Source of the DNA: Pseudomonadota bacterium
Lineage (GTDB): Bacteria > Pseudomonadota > Gammaproteobacteria > Burkholderiales > Methylophilaceae
Assembly: GCA_029782295.1 (NCBI GenBank)
Contig: JAKOVB010000027.1
Span: forward strand, 62,001 to 126,000
Direction: 5' to 3'
Length of the DNA: 64,000 nt
Every line of letters starts with the position of its first letter. The first letter of the stretch is position 1. Shown piece by piece: positions 1-7,710 of this stretch. Made by a program: the position numbers and the translations under genes. Under the pieces are notes generated by a model. The model saw only the letters and a program-made list of their open reading frames with translations. It was not told where the DNA came from and did no database searches.

Positions 1-239
1 ACGATATTTTCTTCGACCTTGGAGGTCACGGTTACCTTGATTTCAGTCTCGTAAACACCATCGCCGATAGCACGGGCGGAGTTGGCCAGCTCGATGCCGA
101 CTTGCGGTGCTTCGCGCTGCAGGAAAACGTGAGGGGCGTTGGGGACTTCCAGGGAGACGTCCTTGATGTAGACCTTCTCGATCGTGAAAACCGGTTGCTG
201 GTTCTGCTCTTGCGCTGCTGCCTGCTGCTCTTCTGCCAT
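1..239 (-). CDS. secB: Protein-export chaperone SecB (N-terminal part)
   Basis: The reverse strand encodes a protein starting MAEEQQAAAQEQNQQ and continuing with FTIEKVYIKDVSLEVPNAP, the typical N-terminus of SecB, which keeps preproteins unfolded in the cytosol and hands them to SecA. The window edge cuts the gene, so only about 79 residues are visible. An AGGA ribosome-binding site lies 6 bases before the ATG. It follows grxC by 52 bases, and the order rhodanese-grxC-secB is the same as E. coli yibN-grxC-secB, which supports the call. Confidence 0.93.
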   Translation of the reverse strand, partial: MAEEQQAAAQEQNQQPVFTIEKVYIKDVSLEVPNAPHVFLQREAPQVGIELANSARAIGDGVYETEIKVTVTSKVEENI

Positions 240-291
240 GATCAATCCTGAATCGTTGAAAAAGGGCTATTCTACCCGCAATTGATCCTGA

Positions 292-549
292 TCAGCCAGT
301 CAACAGCCCATCCAGTTCACCGGCCTGATCCAGCGCGTGCAAATCGTCGAATCCGCCCACATGGCGCTCGCCAATCCAGATCTGCGGCACGGTACGCCGT
401 CCGCTGCGTTCCATCATTTCCACTCGCCGCTGCGGATCGAGATCAACCCGCACCTTTTCGATGTCGACGACCCCCTTGTTTTTCAGCAGCCTTTCGGCGT
501 TGACGCAATAGGGGCAGACTGCCGTGGTATACATCAGCACGCGTTGCAT
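292..549 (-). CDS. grxC: Glutaredoxin 3
   Basis: This 85-residue protein is a glutathione-dependent dithiol oxidoreductase. It has the redox motif CPYC (residues 13-16, within TTAVCPYCVNAE), the cis-Pro segment TVPQIWI and the GGFDDLHAL glutathione-binding segment, all diagnostic of GrxC. The reading frame is open further upstream, but the start chosen at 549 has a very strong AAGGAGG site 4 bases away and gives the normal family length. Its ATG shares one base with the stop of the upstream rhodanese gene (TAATG), so the two are translationally coupled. Confidence 0.95.
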   Translation of the reverse strand: MQRVLMYTTAVCPYCVNAERLLKNKGVVDIEKVRVDLDPQRRVEMMERSGRRTVPQIWIGERHVGGFDDLHALDQAGELDGLLTG

Positions 550-965
550 TACACCTCCTTGATCACCGGCAGCTTGGCCTGCATCCAGGCATTCACGCCA
601 CCATCCAGATTGTAGAGCTGGGTAAAGCCGGCCTTCTTCAACACCCCGCATGCACTGGAGGAGCGCACACCGCCCTGGCAGTTCACCAGCAGCGGCTTGT
701 CCTTGTATTTTGAAATTTCGGCCAGCCGCGACTCGAGGTCGGCGAGGGGAATATTGACGGCATCGGAAATGTGTCCGGCCACATATTCCTCCGGCTTGCG
801 CACATCCAGCACCGTTGCATGCTCACGGTTGATCAGCAGCACGGCATCGGTAGGCGAAAGATCGCGCACGCCGGAAGTCCCGCGGCGCAACATCGGCTCC
901 AGCAACATGGCACCAGAAACCACTGCCAGCACGACCAACAACAGGTTATCCATCACGAATTTCAT
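549..965 (-). CDS. yibN: Membrane-anchored rhodanese (YibN-like)
   Basis: This 138-residue protein has an N-terminal membrane segment (about residues 5-22, LLLVVLAVVSGAMLL) followed by one rhodanese domain with the active-site loop NCQGGVRSS, whose Cys would carry a persulfide. YibN-like proteins move sulfane sulfur between thiol carriers. The gene sits directly before grxC and secB, as in E. coli. It overlaps the upstream PglL-like gene by one base (TAATG) and has its own AAGGAG site. Co-transcription with a BigR-type regulator's target operon suggests a role in persulfide handling; the exact donor and acceptor are unknown. Confidence 0.88.
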   Translation of the reverse strand: MKFVMDNLLLVVLAVVSGAMLLEPMLRRGTSGVRDLSPTDAVLLINREHATVLDVRKPEEYVAGHISDAVNIPLADLESRLAEISKYKDKPLLVNCQGGVRSSSACGVLKKAGFTQLYNLDGGVNAWMQAKLPVIKEV

Positions 966-2698
966 TACGATTGCTCCTTCGCCATTGTGGCGATTTCATT
1001 CAACAAATAGTCGTAGACACCGGGTGTCCTGTTTTCCAGCACGCGCAGATCACGCGTGAATTGCGGCACATCCGCGGGGTAGGCCCGCGCCGCCCGCCGC
1101 AATTGTACCAGCGCAGCCTCATGATCGCCCTTCAGTGCAAGCAGAACCACGTGCCGGTACACCAGCAGCCTGATCGGCGAGAAGTGCTGAGCGGAAAGGC
1201 TCAGCTTGAGCTTGTCATCCAGCAACTGCGGCGTGGGCTCGATCGAAGTGGCCAACACCAGTTCGACATAGGGCGACAGCAGGGAATCATGATGAATCCT
1301 GAGCAAATCGCGCGTCATGGCCGGCAGGTCATGATCCTTCACCTGCCCTTGCATCCCCTGCACCATCCATCGCTCCAGCGTCCCGTAGGCCTGCGCCAGA
1401 TTCGCCAGGCCGATCGTCCCCATCACCAGCATGGCCGCCAGCGCCGGACGCCCCACACGCTGCAATTGCAGGGCCAGCGCCTGCTGCTCTCCGGCGCCCA
1501 GCAGCACGGCAAATATGCTAAGGAAATAGGTGTACCACAACGGGTATTCCAGGAAACTGTGTATCCCGAGTACGGCCAGCAGGCTGAGCATCCACCATCG
1601 TTCGGGCGAGACTTCTCCCCTGACAGCCCGAAGCAGCCAGCCAGCGAGCAAACCGACGCTCGTCAGGGCCGCCAAACCGCCCAGTTCCGCCATCAGATGC
1701 AGCAGCAGATTATGCGCATGTTCGCTGGGCTCGATGGTGCCGCCCTGGAACCGATCCATCATGGCGAAGCTGTTCCAGTCGAATTGACCGAACCCCACGC
1801 CCAGCCAGGGTGACGAAACGAACATGTGCCAAGCCTGCTGCCATATCTGCAGGCGCATATCGACGCCGCTGACCTCGCGGAAAAGCCGCTCGTTCGGCAT
1901 GACCACGCCAGGGCCGCCGGACAAGCTCCCTAACCAGGGCAACGCATGCTGCAGGAACCAGAACGCCGGCAGCAGCCACAGGCAGGCCAGCAACAGCGAG
2001 CGCTGCCCGGACGCACGGGAATGCCACGCCCCCAGCACCGTCAGGGCGATCAGGTACAGCCAGGAACTACGTGAGCCCGACAGCGCGAGCATGCCCAGGA
2101 ATATGCCGAGCAACGCCGCGGCGAGCCAGGCCGGGATCCGGCCCTTCAACCGGAGAAACAGCAGGGAAGCGAGACCCAACGCCAGGTAGTCAGCAAAATG
2201 ATTCGGCTGGCCGAGGTTGCCATAGCCCTGCGCCATGCGCTTGGGGATCAGCCACCAGCCCTGCCAGCCGAGGGTCTGCACCAGCGTGATCGCAGCACTG
2301 AGCAACCCGCCCGCGACCAGGCACCAGGCCAGCGTGACTGCGAAATTTTCCCAGCCCAGGCTTTGCCGAAGACGATGACCAACGACCATCAGCAACATGG
2401 CCCACAACAGATATAGCATGCCTAGCAGGGCCTGCTGCGGAAAAGCAATCTTGCCCATCAGCAGTTGAAGCAGGATAAAGCCGACCAGCACGACCGGCAG
2501 CAGGGCCACGCGAGGGAGTTGGAATGGTTGCCAGATTTCGCGCCGCAACAGCACGGCGGATGCCGCGAGCCCCAGCGCCGCCGCGACCCATTCCCCGTAA
2601 AAGCTGGGAATGGGAAGGAGATGATGGAAACTGAGGAAAGGCAGCAGCCACATCAGGCCGACCGCCCACAAGGCAAGGCGGAACGGCAACTGCGGCAT
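965..2698 (-). CDS. pglL: PglL-type O-oligosaccharyltransferase / O-antigen ligase family protein
   Basis: This 577-residue polytopic membrane protein has about a dozen hydrophobic segments in its first 420 residues. The motif GNLGQPNHFADYLALG (around residues 159-174) is the PglL_A signature, and the later Wzy_C-type region has HAHNLLLHLMAELG. The C-terminal 140 residues are soluble and periplasmic-like. PglL enzymes move lipid-linked glycans to Ser/Thr of pilins or other exported proteins, while WaaL relatives move O-antigen to lipid A-core. The QPN motif favours PglL. A separate WaaL-like gene exists at 17418-18659. It is coupled to the DUF2892 gene before it and yibN after it, an unusual setting for a glycosylation enzyme. 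Confidence 0.8.
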   Translation of the reverse strand: MPQLPFRLALWAVGLMWLLPFLSFHHLLPIPSFYGEWVAAALGLAASAVLLRREIWQPFQLPRVALLPVVLVGFILLQLLMGKIAFPQQALLGMLYLLWAMLLMVVGHRLRQSLGWENFAVTLAWCLVAGGLLSAAITLVQTLGWQGWWLIPKRMAQGYGNLGQPNHFADYLALGLASLLFLRLKGRIPAWLAAALLGIFLGMLALSGSRSSWLYLIALTVLGAWHSRASGQRSLLLACLWLLPAFWFLQHALPWLGSLSGGPGVVMPNERLFREVSGVDMRLQIWQQAWHMFVSSPWLGVGFGQFDWNSFAMMDRFQGGTIEPSEHAHNLLLHLMAELGGLAALTSVGLLAGWLLRAVRGEVSPERWWMLSLLAVLGIHSFLEYPLWYTYFLSIFAVLLGAGEQQALALQLQRVGRPALAAMLVMGTIGLANLAQAYGTLERWMVQGMQGQVKDHDLPAMTRDLLRIHHDSLLSPYVELVLATSIEPTPQLLDDKLKLSLSAQHFSPIRLLVYRHVVLLALKGDHEAALVQLRRAARAYPADVPQFTRDLRVLENRTPGVYDYLLNEIATMAKEQS

Positions 2699-2910
2699 CA
2701 GCAGCCTTCTGGGATGCCCAGGCGCTTCAGGATGCCTTCCAGCGGACAGAATCGGGTGAACCCGCTCTGGAACAGATTTGCACCGACAAATGCGGTAAAC
2801 CAGAGCCAGGAGACATGGGTCATGTCGACCTGGCCGCTTACATGGGCCAGCAGCAGTGACAGCATGATGAAAAAGCCCGCGATGATGCGGACGGTACGGT
2901 TCACGTTCAT
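2698..2910 (-). CDS. DUF2892 (YgaP-type transmembrane domain) inner-membrane protein
   Basis: This 70-residue protein has two hydrophobic segments (about residues 7-25 and 34-48) and a C-terminal FCPLEGILKRLGIPEGC, matching the DUF2892 family: NLxQSxFTxFCP then a terminal Cys. In E. coli YgaP the same domain is fused to a rhodanese and lies next to the ArsR-type sulfur regulator YgaV. Here it is a separate gene in an operon with a rhodanese and a YgaV-like regulator. The start overlaps the RND pump stop by 4 bases, and AAGGA lies 8 bases upstream. The molecular function of the family is not settled; membrane handling of sulfane sulfur is inferred. Confidence 0.85.
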   Translation of the reverse strand: MNVNRTVRIIAGFFIMLSLLLAHVSGQVDMTHVSWLWFTAFVGANLFQSGFTRFCPLEGILKRLGIPEGC

Positions 2911-5900
2911 GGCATTCGTCCTTCCATTGTTCGATAGTTGAAAGCGTAATACAGGACCGGGATCACGACCAGCGTCAGCAGGGTCGATACCAGGATCCCG
3001 AAAATCAGCGAAATAGCCAGGCCGTTGAAGATCGGGTCATCCAGGATGAACAGGGCGCCGATCATGGCAGCTAGCCCCGTCAGCACGATGGGTTTGGCGC
3101 GCACCGCCCCGGCGCGGATCACGGCTTCCTGAAAGCCCACGCCCTGGCCGACCTGCTGGTTGATGAAATCCACCAGCAGAATGGAGTTGCGCACGATGAT
3201 GCCGGCCAGCGCGATCATGCCGATCATGGAGGTGGCGGTAAACTGCGCCCCCAGCAGGGCATGTCCGGGCATGACACCGATGACGGTCAGCGGGATGGGC
3301 GCCATGATCACGAGCGGCGTCAGGTAGGATCGGAACTCGGCGACCACCAGCAGGTAGATCAGGACGAGGCCGACGGCATAGGCCAGACCCATGTCGCGGA
3401 AAGTTTCATAGGTCACCTGCCATTCGCCGTCCCACTTTAGGCTGTAACCGGCATAGGGATCTTCAGGCTGGGTGATGAACTGTTCACCGAGCTTTCCGCC
3501 TTGCGGCAGCGTCATGCCGTTGATGGCGGAACGGATGCCGAACATGCCATACAGCGGGCTGTCGAGTTTTCCGGCCATATCGCCGACCACATAAACCACC
3601 GGCAGCAGATCCTTGTGATAAATGGTCTTCTCGCGCAATATCGGACGCGACTCGACCACCTCCGACAGCGGCACCAGGGTCCCGTCACGGGCACGTACAC
3701 GCAGCTTGAGCAGTTCGTCCAGACTGTTCATGCGGGATGGCGGCAATGAGATCCGGACCGGCACCTCGTACTTGGCGCCCGGGCTGTGCACCGGGGTCAC
3801 GTACTCACCCCCCAACGCCATCTTCATGGTCTCGACGATATCCTTCTGCGACACGCCCATGAGTGCGGCCTTGCTTTGCAACACGTGCAGCAGCAGCTTG
3901 TCGGCATTGTCTTCCACGCTGTCATCGACGAACACGATGTCCGGCGTCTTCTGGAAGCCATTGCGCACCGCCTTGGCCACGGCCATCTGCCCCTCGTAAT
4001 CGGGCCCGTATACTTCCGCCACGATAGGAGACAGCACCGGCGGACCTGGCGGCACCTCGACGATCTTCAGGTCCGCATGATGGCGATCTGCAATCTGCTG
4101 CAGCGCGGGCCGGACACGTCCGGCGATTTCATGGCTCTTTTGCGACCGGTGATGCTTGTCCACCAGGTTGACCTGCAGGTCACCCAGTTCCGGCGCGCTG
4201 CGCAAGTAGTACTGGCGGACCAGCCCGTTGAAATTGATCGGTGCAGACGTCCCGGCATAGGCTTCATAATCCGTGACTTCCGGCACCGTGGCGAGATAGG
4301 CGCCCATTTCATGCAGCACCGCAGCCGTTTTCTCCAGCGGCGTACCGACCGGCATGTCGACCACCACCTGGAATTCCGATTTGTTATCGAACGGCAGCAT
4401 CTTCAGCACGACCAGCTTGAACACCGCGAGCGACACGGACAGAGCGATCATGACCACGACCGCCAGCCCGAGCTTGCGTCTTGCCGCCCGTCCATCCGCC
4501 CCGCGGAGGAAGGGCTTGAGCAGGCGCTCGAACAGCCGCTGCAGACGATCCGATGCCACATCTGCACTACCGTGCGCATGGACGGTCTGCCTGGCCAGCA
4601 GCCTGAAGCACATCCACGGCGTGACCACGAAGGCCACCGCCAGGGAGATCATCATGCCGAAGCTGGAGTTGATCGGGATCGGACTCATGTACGGACCCAT
4701 CAACCCGGTCACGAACGCCATGGGCAGCAGGGCGGCGATCACCGTGAAGGTGGCGAGGATGGTGGGGCCGCCGACCTCGTCCACCGCCTCGGGAATGATC
4801 TCGGCAAAGGGCCGGGCAGGCTCCAGCTGACGTCGACGATGGATGTTCTCCACCACCACGATGGCATCGTCGACCAGGATGCCGATGGAAAAGATCAGGG
4901 CAAACAGCGATACCCGGTTCAGCGTGAACCCCCACGCCCAGGAAGCGAACAGGGTCGCGGCCAGCGTCAGCATCACCGCCGCGCCGACCACCACGGCTTC
5001 GCGCCGACCGAGCGCGAACAACACCAGCAGCACGACCGACAGGGTGGCGAAGGCCAGCTTGCCGATCAGCTTCTGCGCCTTTTCGTTGGCCGTTTCACCG
5101 TAATTGCGGGTGACCGTGACATTGACCCCTTCCGGAATCAGCGTCCCCTTTAGCTGGTCGATGCGCTTCAGCAGACTGTCGGCGATGCGAACGGCGTTCT
5201 CGCCGGGTTTCTTGGTCACGCTCAGGGTGACGGCGGGTTGCTCGGCCTGCGAGCGGCCTTGTCCGCCCTGGCCCATCCAGACATAACGGTCCGGCTGATC
5301 CGGTCCGTCCAGCACCTGCGCCACATCGGTCATGAACACCGGCTTGCCCTGGTGCACGCCGACCACCAGTTGTTTGACGTCTCGACTCCCAGCCAGATAA
5401 GAACCGGTCTGCACCAGAATTTCGCGATTGGCCTCGAGCACCATGCCGGCAGGAAGCGATGCGTTGGCGACCTGCAAGGCCGATTTTACGTCTTGTGCCG
5501 ACATGCCATAGGCCGCCAGCCGGCCAGCGTCCATCAATACCCGGACCACATGCTTCGGCCCACCGGTCGTCGCCACCTCCCGTACGCCGCGAACGCGCTT
5601 GAGCTCGATTTCCAGCGCATGTGACAGCCGCTCCAGCTCGAAGGCACCCCGCTGGTCGTCATTCGTCGACAGCGTCAGTGTCACAATAGGCACATCGTCA
5701 ATCCCCATCGGCTTGACGACAGGCTCTCCCGTGCCGAGGCCGGGGGATAACCAGTCACGCTTCGATAGCACGGTGTCATAGAGGTTGACCAAGGACTTCG
5801 TGCGATCCTGACCGACTTCATATTGCACCGTGATAATGGCCATGCCCGGTCTGGACACGGAGTAGACATGCTCGACCCCCTCGATCCGTGAGAGGACCTG

Positions 5901-6146
5901 TTCCGCGGGGATACTGACCAGATTTTCGACCTGCCTGGCTGAAGCACCGACGAAAGGCACGTAGACATTGGCCATGGTGACGTTGATCTGCGGCTCTTCC
6001 TCGCGCGGCGTCACCGAAACCGCGAACACCCCCAGCAGCATGGCCAGAATGGCCAGCAACGGGGTCAGCTGGGATTGCAGGAACATCCGGGCGACTCGCC
6101 CAGAAATGCCCATGCCCGTGCTTGAAGTCTCGGGATGCTTAGACAT
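2907..6146 (-). CDS. RND efflux transporter permease (AcrB/HAE family)
   Basis: This 1079-residue inner-membrane pump of the resistance-nodulation-division family is full length. The N-terminal membrane helix ends in TPREEEPQINV, the porter domain has the usual SIPAEQVLSRIEGV segment, and TM4 carries the proton-relay pair in SIGILVDDAIVVVENIHRR. Expected architecture is 12 helices with two large periplasmic loops. It overlaps the adaptor gene by 4 bases (ATGA). No outer-membrane channel gene is adjacent, so it presumably uses a TolC homologue elsewhere. Substrate cannot be read from sequence; the likely persulfide-sensing regulator upstream suggests sulfur-related or thiol-reactive compounds. 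Confidence 0.93.
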   Translation of the reverse strand: MSKHPETSSTGMGISGRVARMFLQSQLTPLLAILAMLLGVFAVSVTPREEEPQINVTMANVYVPFVGASARQVENLVSIPAEQVLSRIEGVEHVYSVSRPGMAIITVQYEVGQDRTKSLVNLYDTVLSKRDWLSPGLGTGEPVVKPMGIDDVPIVTLTLSTNDDQRGAFELERLSHALEIELKRVRGVREVATTGGPKHVVRVLMDAGRLAAYGMSAQDVKSALQVANASLPAGMVLEANREILVQTGSYLAGSRDVKQLVVGVHQGKPVFMTDVAQVLDGPDQPDRYVWMGQGGQGRSQAEQPAVTLSVTKKPGENAVRIADSLLKRIDQLKGTLIPEGVNVTVTRNYGETANEKAQKLIGKLAFATLSVVLLVLFALGRREAVVVGAAVMLTLAATLFASWAWGFTLNRVSLFALIFSIGILVDDAIVVVENIHRRRQLEPARPFAEIIPEAVDEVGGPTILATFTVIAALLPMAFVTGLMGPYMSPIPINSSFGMMISLAVAFVVTPWMCFRLLARQTVHAHGSADVASDRLQRLFERLLKPFLRGADGRAARRKLGLAVVVMIALSVSLAVFKLVVLKMLPFDNKSEFQVVVDMPVGTPLEKTAAVLHEMGAYLATVPEVTDYEAYAGTSAPINFNGLVRQYYLRSAPELGDLQVNLVDKHHRSQKSHEIAGRVRPALQQIADRHHADLKIVEVPPGPPVLSPIVAEVYGPDYEGQMAVAKAVRNGFQKTPDIVFVDDSVEDNADKLLLHVLQSKAALMGVSQKDIVETMKMALGGEYVTPVHSPGAKYEVPVRISLPPSRMNSLDELLKLRVRARDGTLVPLSEVVESRPILREKTIYHKDLLPVVYVVGDMAGKLDSPLYGMFGIRSAINGMTLPQGGKLGEQFITQPEDPYAGYSLKWDGEWQVTYETFRDMGLAYAVGLVLIYLLVVAEFRSYLTPLVIMAPIPLTVIGVMPGHALLGAQFTATSMIGMIALAGIIVRNSILLVDFINQQVGQGVGFQEAVIRAGAVRAKPIVLTGLAAMIGALFILDDPIFNGLAISLIFGILVSTLLTLVVIPVLYYAFNYRTMEGRMP

Positions 6147-7171
6147 CAGTGCCCAGCGCCCAGGGATTTCAGATAGATGCCAGCCTTGACCGGTTCGAGT
6201 GCGATTCGTTCACCCGTATCCAGGCCGGACATGACTTCGACCTGCCCTCCGGAAGTTTCTTCACCGAGCCGTACCTGCCGGAACAGCACGCGCTCGCCCT
6301 GCACTACGTATATCCCGGTCACTTCGCTACGCCGCAGCACGGCACTGGTCGGCACGACCAGCTTGCGCGCCTGCCCGACTGAAAAGTGAGCACGTGCAAA
6401 CATGCCGGGGTAGAGACCGGCCACCTCCCGCGGAACCTCGATGCGGACCTGGGAGACATGGGTGCGGCTATCCGCAGCCGGCAGAACGGTCACCGTTGCC
6501 GACTCGATCCAATCGCCACGCTCGGGCAACTCGATGCTGGCACGACCCGACTTGCGCACTTCCGCCAGCTTTTCCTGCGGGACAGAGGCGACGATGCGCA
6601 GCGTGGCCGGATCGAAAATGGTCAGCAGCGGGCGCCCCAGGCTGGCCATCTCGCCCACCTGTGCCAGGCGGGCCGAGACCAGCCCGTTGAATGGTGCAGA
6701 GATCGTGGAAAAACCCCGGGTCGTGGAAGATTGCGCCACACCGGCCCTGGCGGCAGCCAGTTGCGCCTGCGCGGCTTGAAAATCGGCTTGCGCCTTGTCC
6801 AGCGAGGAAGCACTCATGAACTTGCGCGCCACCAACTGACGCGTGCGGTCGAACTGGGCCTGGGCATTCGCCAGATTGGCCTGCGCCTGGGCTACCTGTG
6901 CAGCGCTGCCGGCTTCGCTGTTACGTGCCTCGGTGTCGTCGATACGCGCCAGCATTTGCCCCTGCCGCACCTTGTCCCCGGCATCCACGGTCAGCGCCAG
7001 AATCCGCCCGGACACCTGCGCCGCCAGCGTCGATTCACGGCCAGCCTCCACGACCGCCTCGGCGGAATAGCCGGAAGCCACCGGGCGCAGGGCTACCTCC
7101 GCCGTGGCAAACGGCAGTGCCGCCGAGGCCAGATGCGGCATAAGACCCAGCAGGAACAAGACACGCTTCAT
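6146..7171 (-). CDS. RND efflux periplasmic adaptor subunit (MFP)
   Basis: This 341-residue adaptor has an N-terminal signal sequence (MKRVLFLLGLMPHLASAALP), a lipoyl-like half motif (SGRILALTVDAGDKVRQGQMLARID), an alanine/glutamine-rich hairpin (about residues 75-145), the second lipoyl half and a beta-barrel region. It would link the inner-membrane RND pump to an outer-membrane channel. It is the first gene of the pump operon, with GGAG before the ATG and a promoter/dyad at 7198-7228 directly upstream. Downstream it overlaps the pump gene by 4 bases. Confidence 0.92.
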   Translation of the reverse strand: MKRVLFLLGLMPHLASAALPFATAEVALRPVASGYSAEAVVEAGRESTLAAQVSGRILALTVDAGDKVRQGQMLARIDDTEARNSEAGSAAQVAQAQANLANAQAQFDRTRQLVARKFMSASSLDKAQADFQAAQAQLAAARAGVAQSSTTRGFSTISAPFNGLVSARLAQVGEMASLGRPLLTIFDPATLRIVASVPQEKLAEVRKSGRASIELPERGDWIESATVTVLPAADSRTHVSQVRIEVPREVAGLYPGMFARAHFSVGQARKLVVPTSAVLRRSEVTGIYVVQGERVLFRQVRLGEETSGGQVEVMSGLDTGERIALEPVKAGIYLKSLGAGH

Positions 7172-7197
7172 TGACGCAACTCCGAATGGTATGTTTA

Positions 7198-7219
7198 TTA
7201 GTATATTCTAATATACTAA
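7198..7219. promoter_or_regulatory. Perfect AT-rich dyad, probable operator of the ArsR/BigR-type regulator
   Basis: TTAGTATAT, then TCTA, then ATATACTAA form a perfect 9-4-9 inverted repeat. It covers the spacer and -10 box of the minus-strand promoter of the RND operon, a position expected for a repressor site. AT-rich dyads of this kind are bound by winged-helix ArsR proteins such as BigR and YgaV. The regulator gene is immediately upstream. Binding is inferred, not shown. Confidence 0.75.
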
Positions 7220-7228
7220 ATTGAACAA
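7200..7228 (-). promoter_or_regulatory. Sigma-70 promoter of the RND operon
   Basis: On the minus strand TTGTTC (7223-7228) and TATACT (7200-7205) are separated by 17 bases, a good sigma-70 match. The start of transcription would fall near 7193, about 22 bases before the adaptor ATG. The palindrome at 7198-7219 lies over the -10 box and most of the spacer. Confidence 0.65.
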
Positions 7229-7271
7229 TACGTTACCGCCAGTCACTCAGCGATCCGGCGATCAGGTCAGG

Positions 7272-7598
7272 TTATTCGGCAAATCCGCAAAACACGTCGC
7301 GCATCAACTCGATCAGCTTCAACGTTCGTGGATCATTGACCCGGTAATACACCCGATTAGCGTCCTTGCGGGTCCGCAGGACATCTTTTTCACGCAGGAT
7401 GGCAAGATGCTGGGAAATGTTGCTTTGCGAGGTCCCCACGCGTTCGACGATATCCTGCACGCTGACCTCCTGGTCACCCAGCACGCACAGGATTTTCAGC
7501 CTCAACGGGTGAGACATGGCGCGGAGCGCGCGTGAGGCTTGCTCGATGTGCTCTTCTCGCTCGATCAATTCCGACTGGGTGTTATTTTGCATGGACAT
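7272..7598 (-). CDS. ArsR-family transcriptional regulator, SqrR/BigR/YgaV-like
   Basis: This 108-residue winged-helix repressor has the recognition region VGTSQSNISQHLAILREKDVL followed by a wing RKDANRVYYRV. It lacks the ELCVCDL metal box of ArsR/SmtB. It has exactly two cysteines, C38 (RLKILCVLG) and C104 (MRDVFCGF), 66 residues apart, the same spacing as the redox pair in the persulfide sensors SqrR (C41/C107) and BigR. YgaV of E. coli has cysteines in the same sequence contexts. The frame is open upstream to 7754, but the ATG at 7598 gives the family N-terminus (ATG at 7592 is also possible). It is divergent from gpmI and 100 bases upstream of the RND operon it probably controls. Confidence 0.88.
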   Translation of the reverse strand: MSMQNNTQSELIEREEHIEQASRALRAMSHPLRLKILCVLGDQEVSVQDIVERVGTSQSNISQHLAILREKDVLRTRKDANRVYYRVNDPRTLKLIELMRDVFCGFAE

Positions 7599-7710
7599 GT
7601 CATGACTCGCAGTGAATTCCGGCCCTGAACCCTTGTCACAGATAGGCCACATGGCCCAAGTATACTGCAAAGCCCCCTGAAATATCATAGAATAGCGACA
7701 CCCCAAACCG

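Noticed and set aside
7633-7666. TTGTCA and TATACT as a gpmI promoter
   Set aside because: The spacer is 22 bases, too long; the true gpmI start could not be placed.
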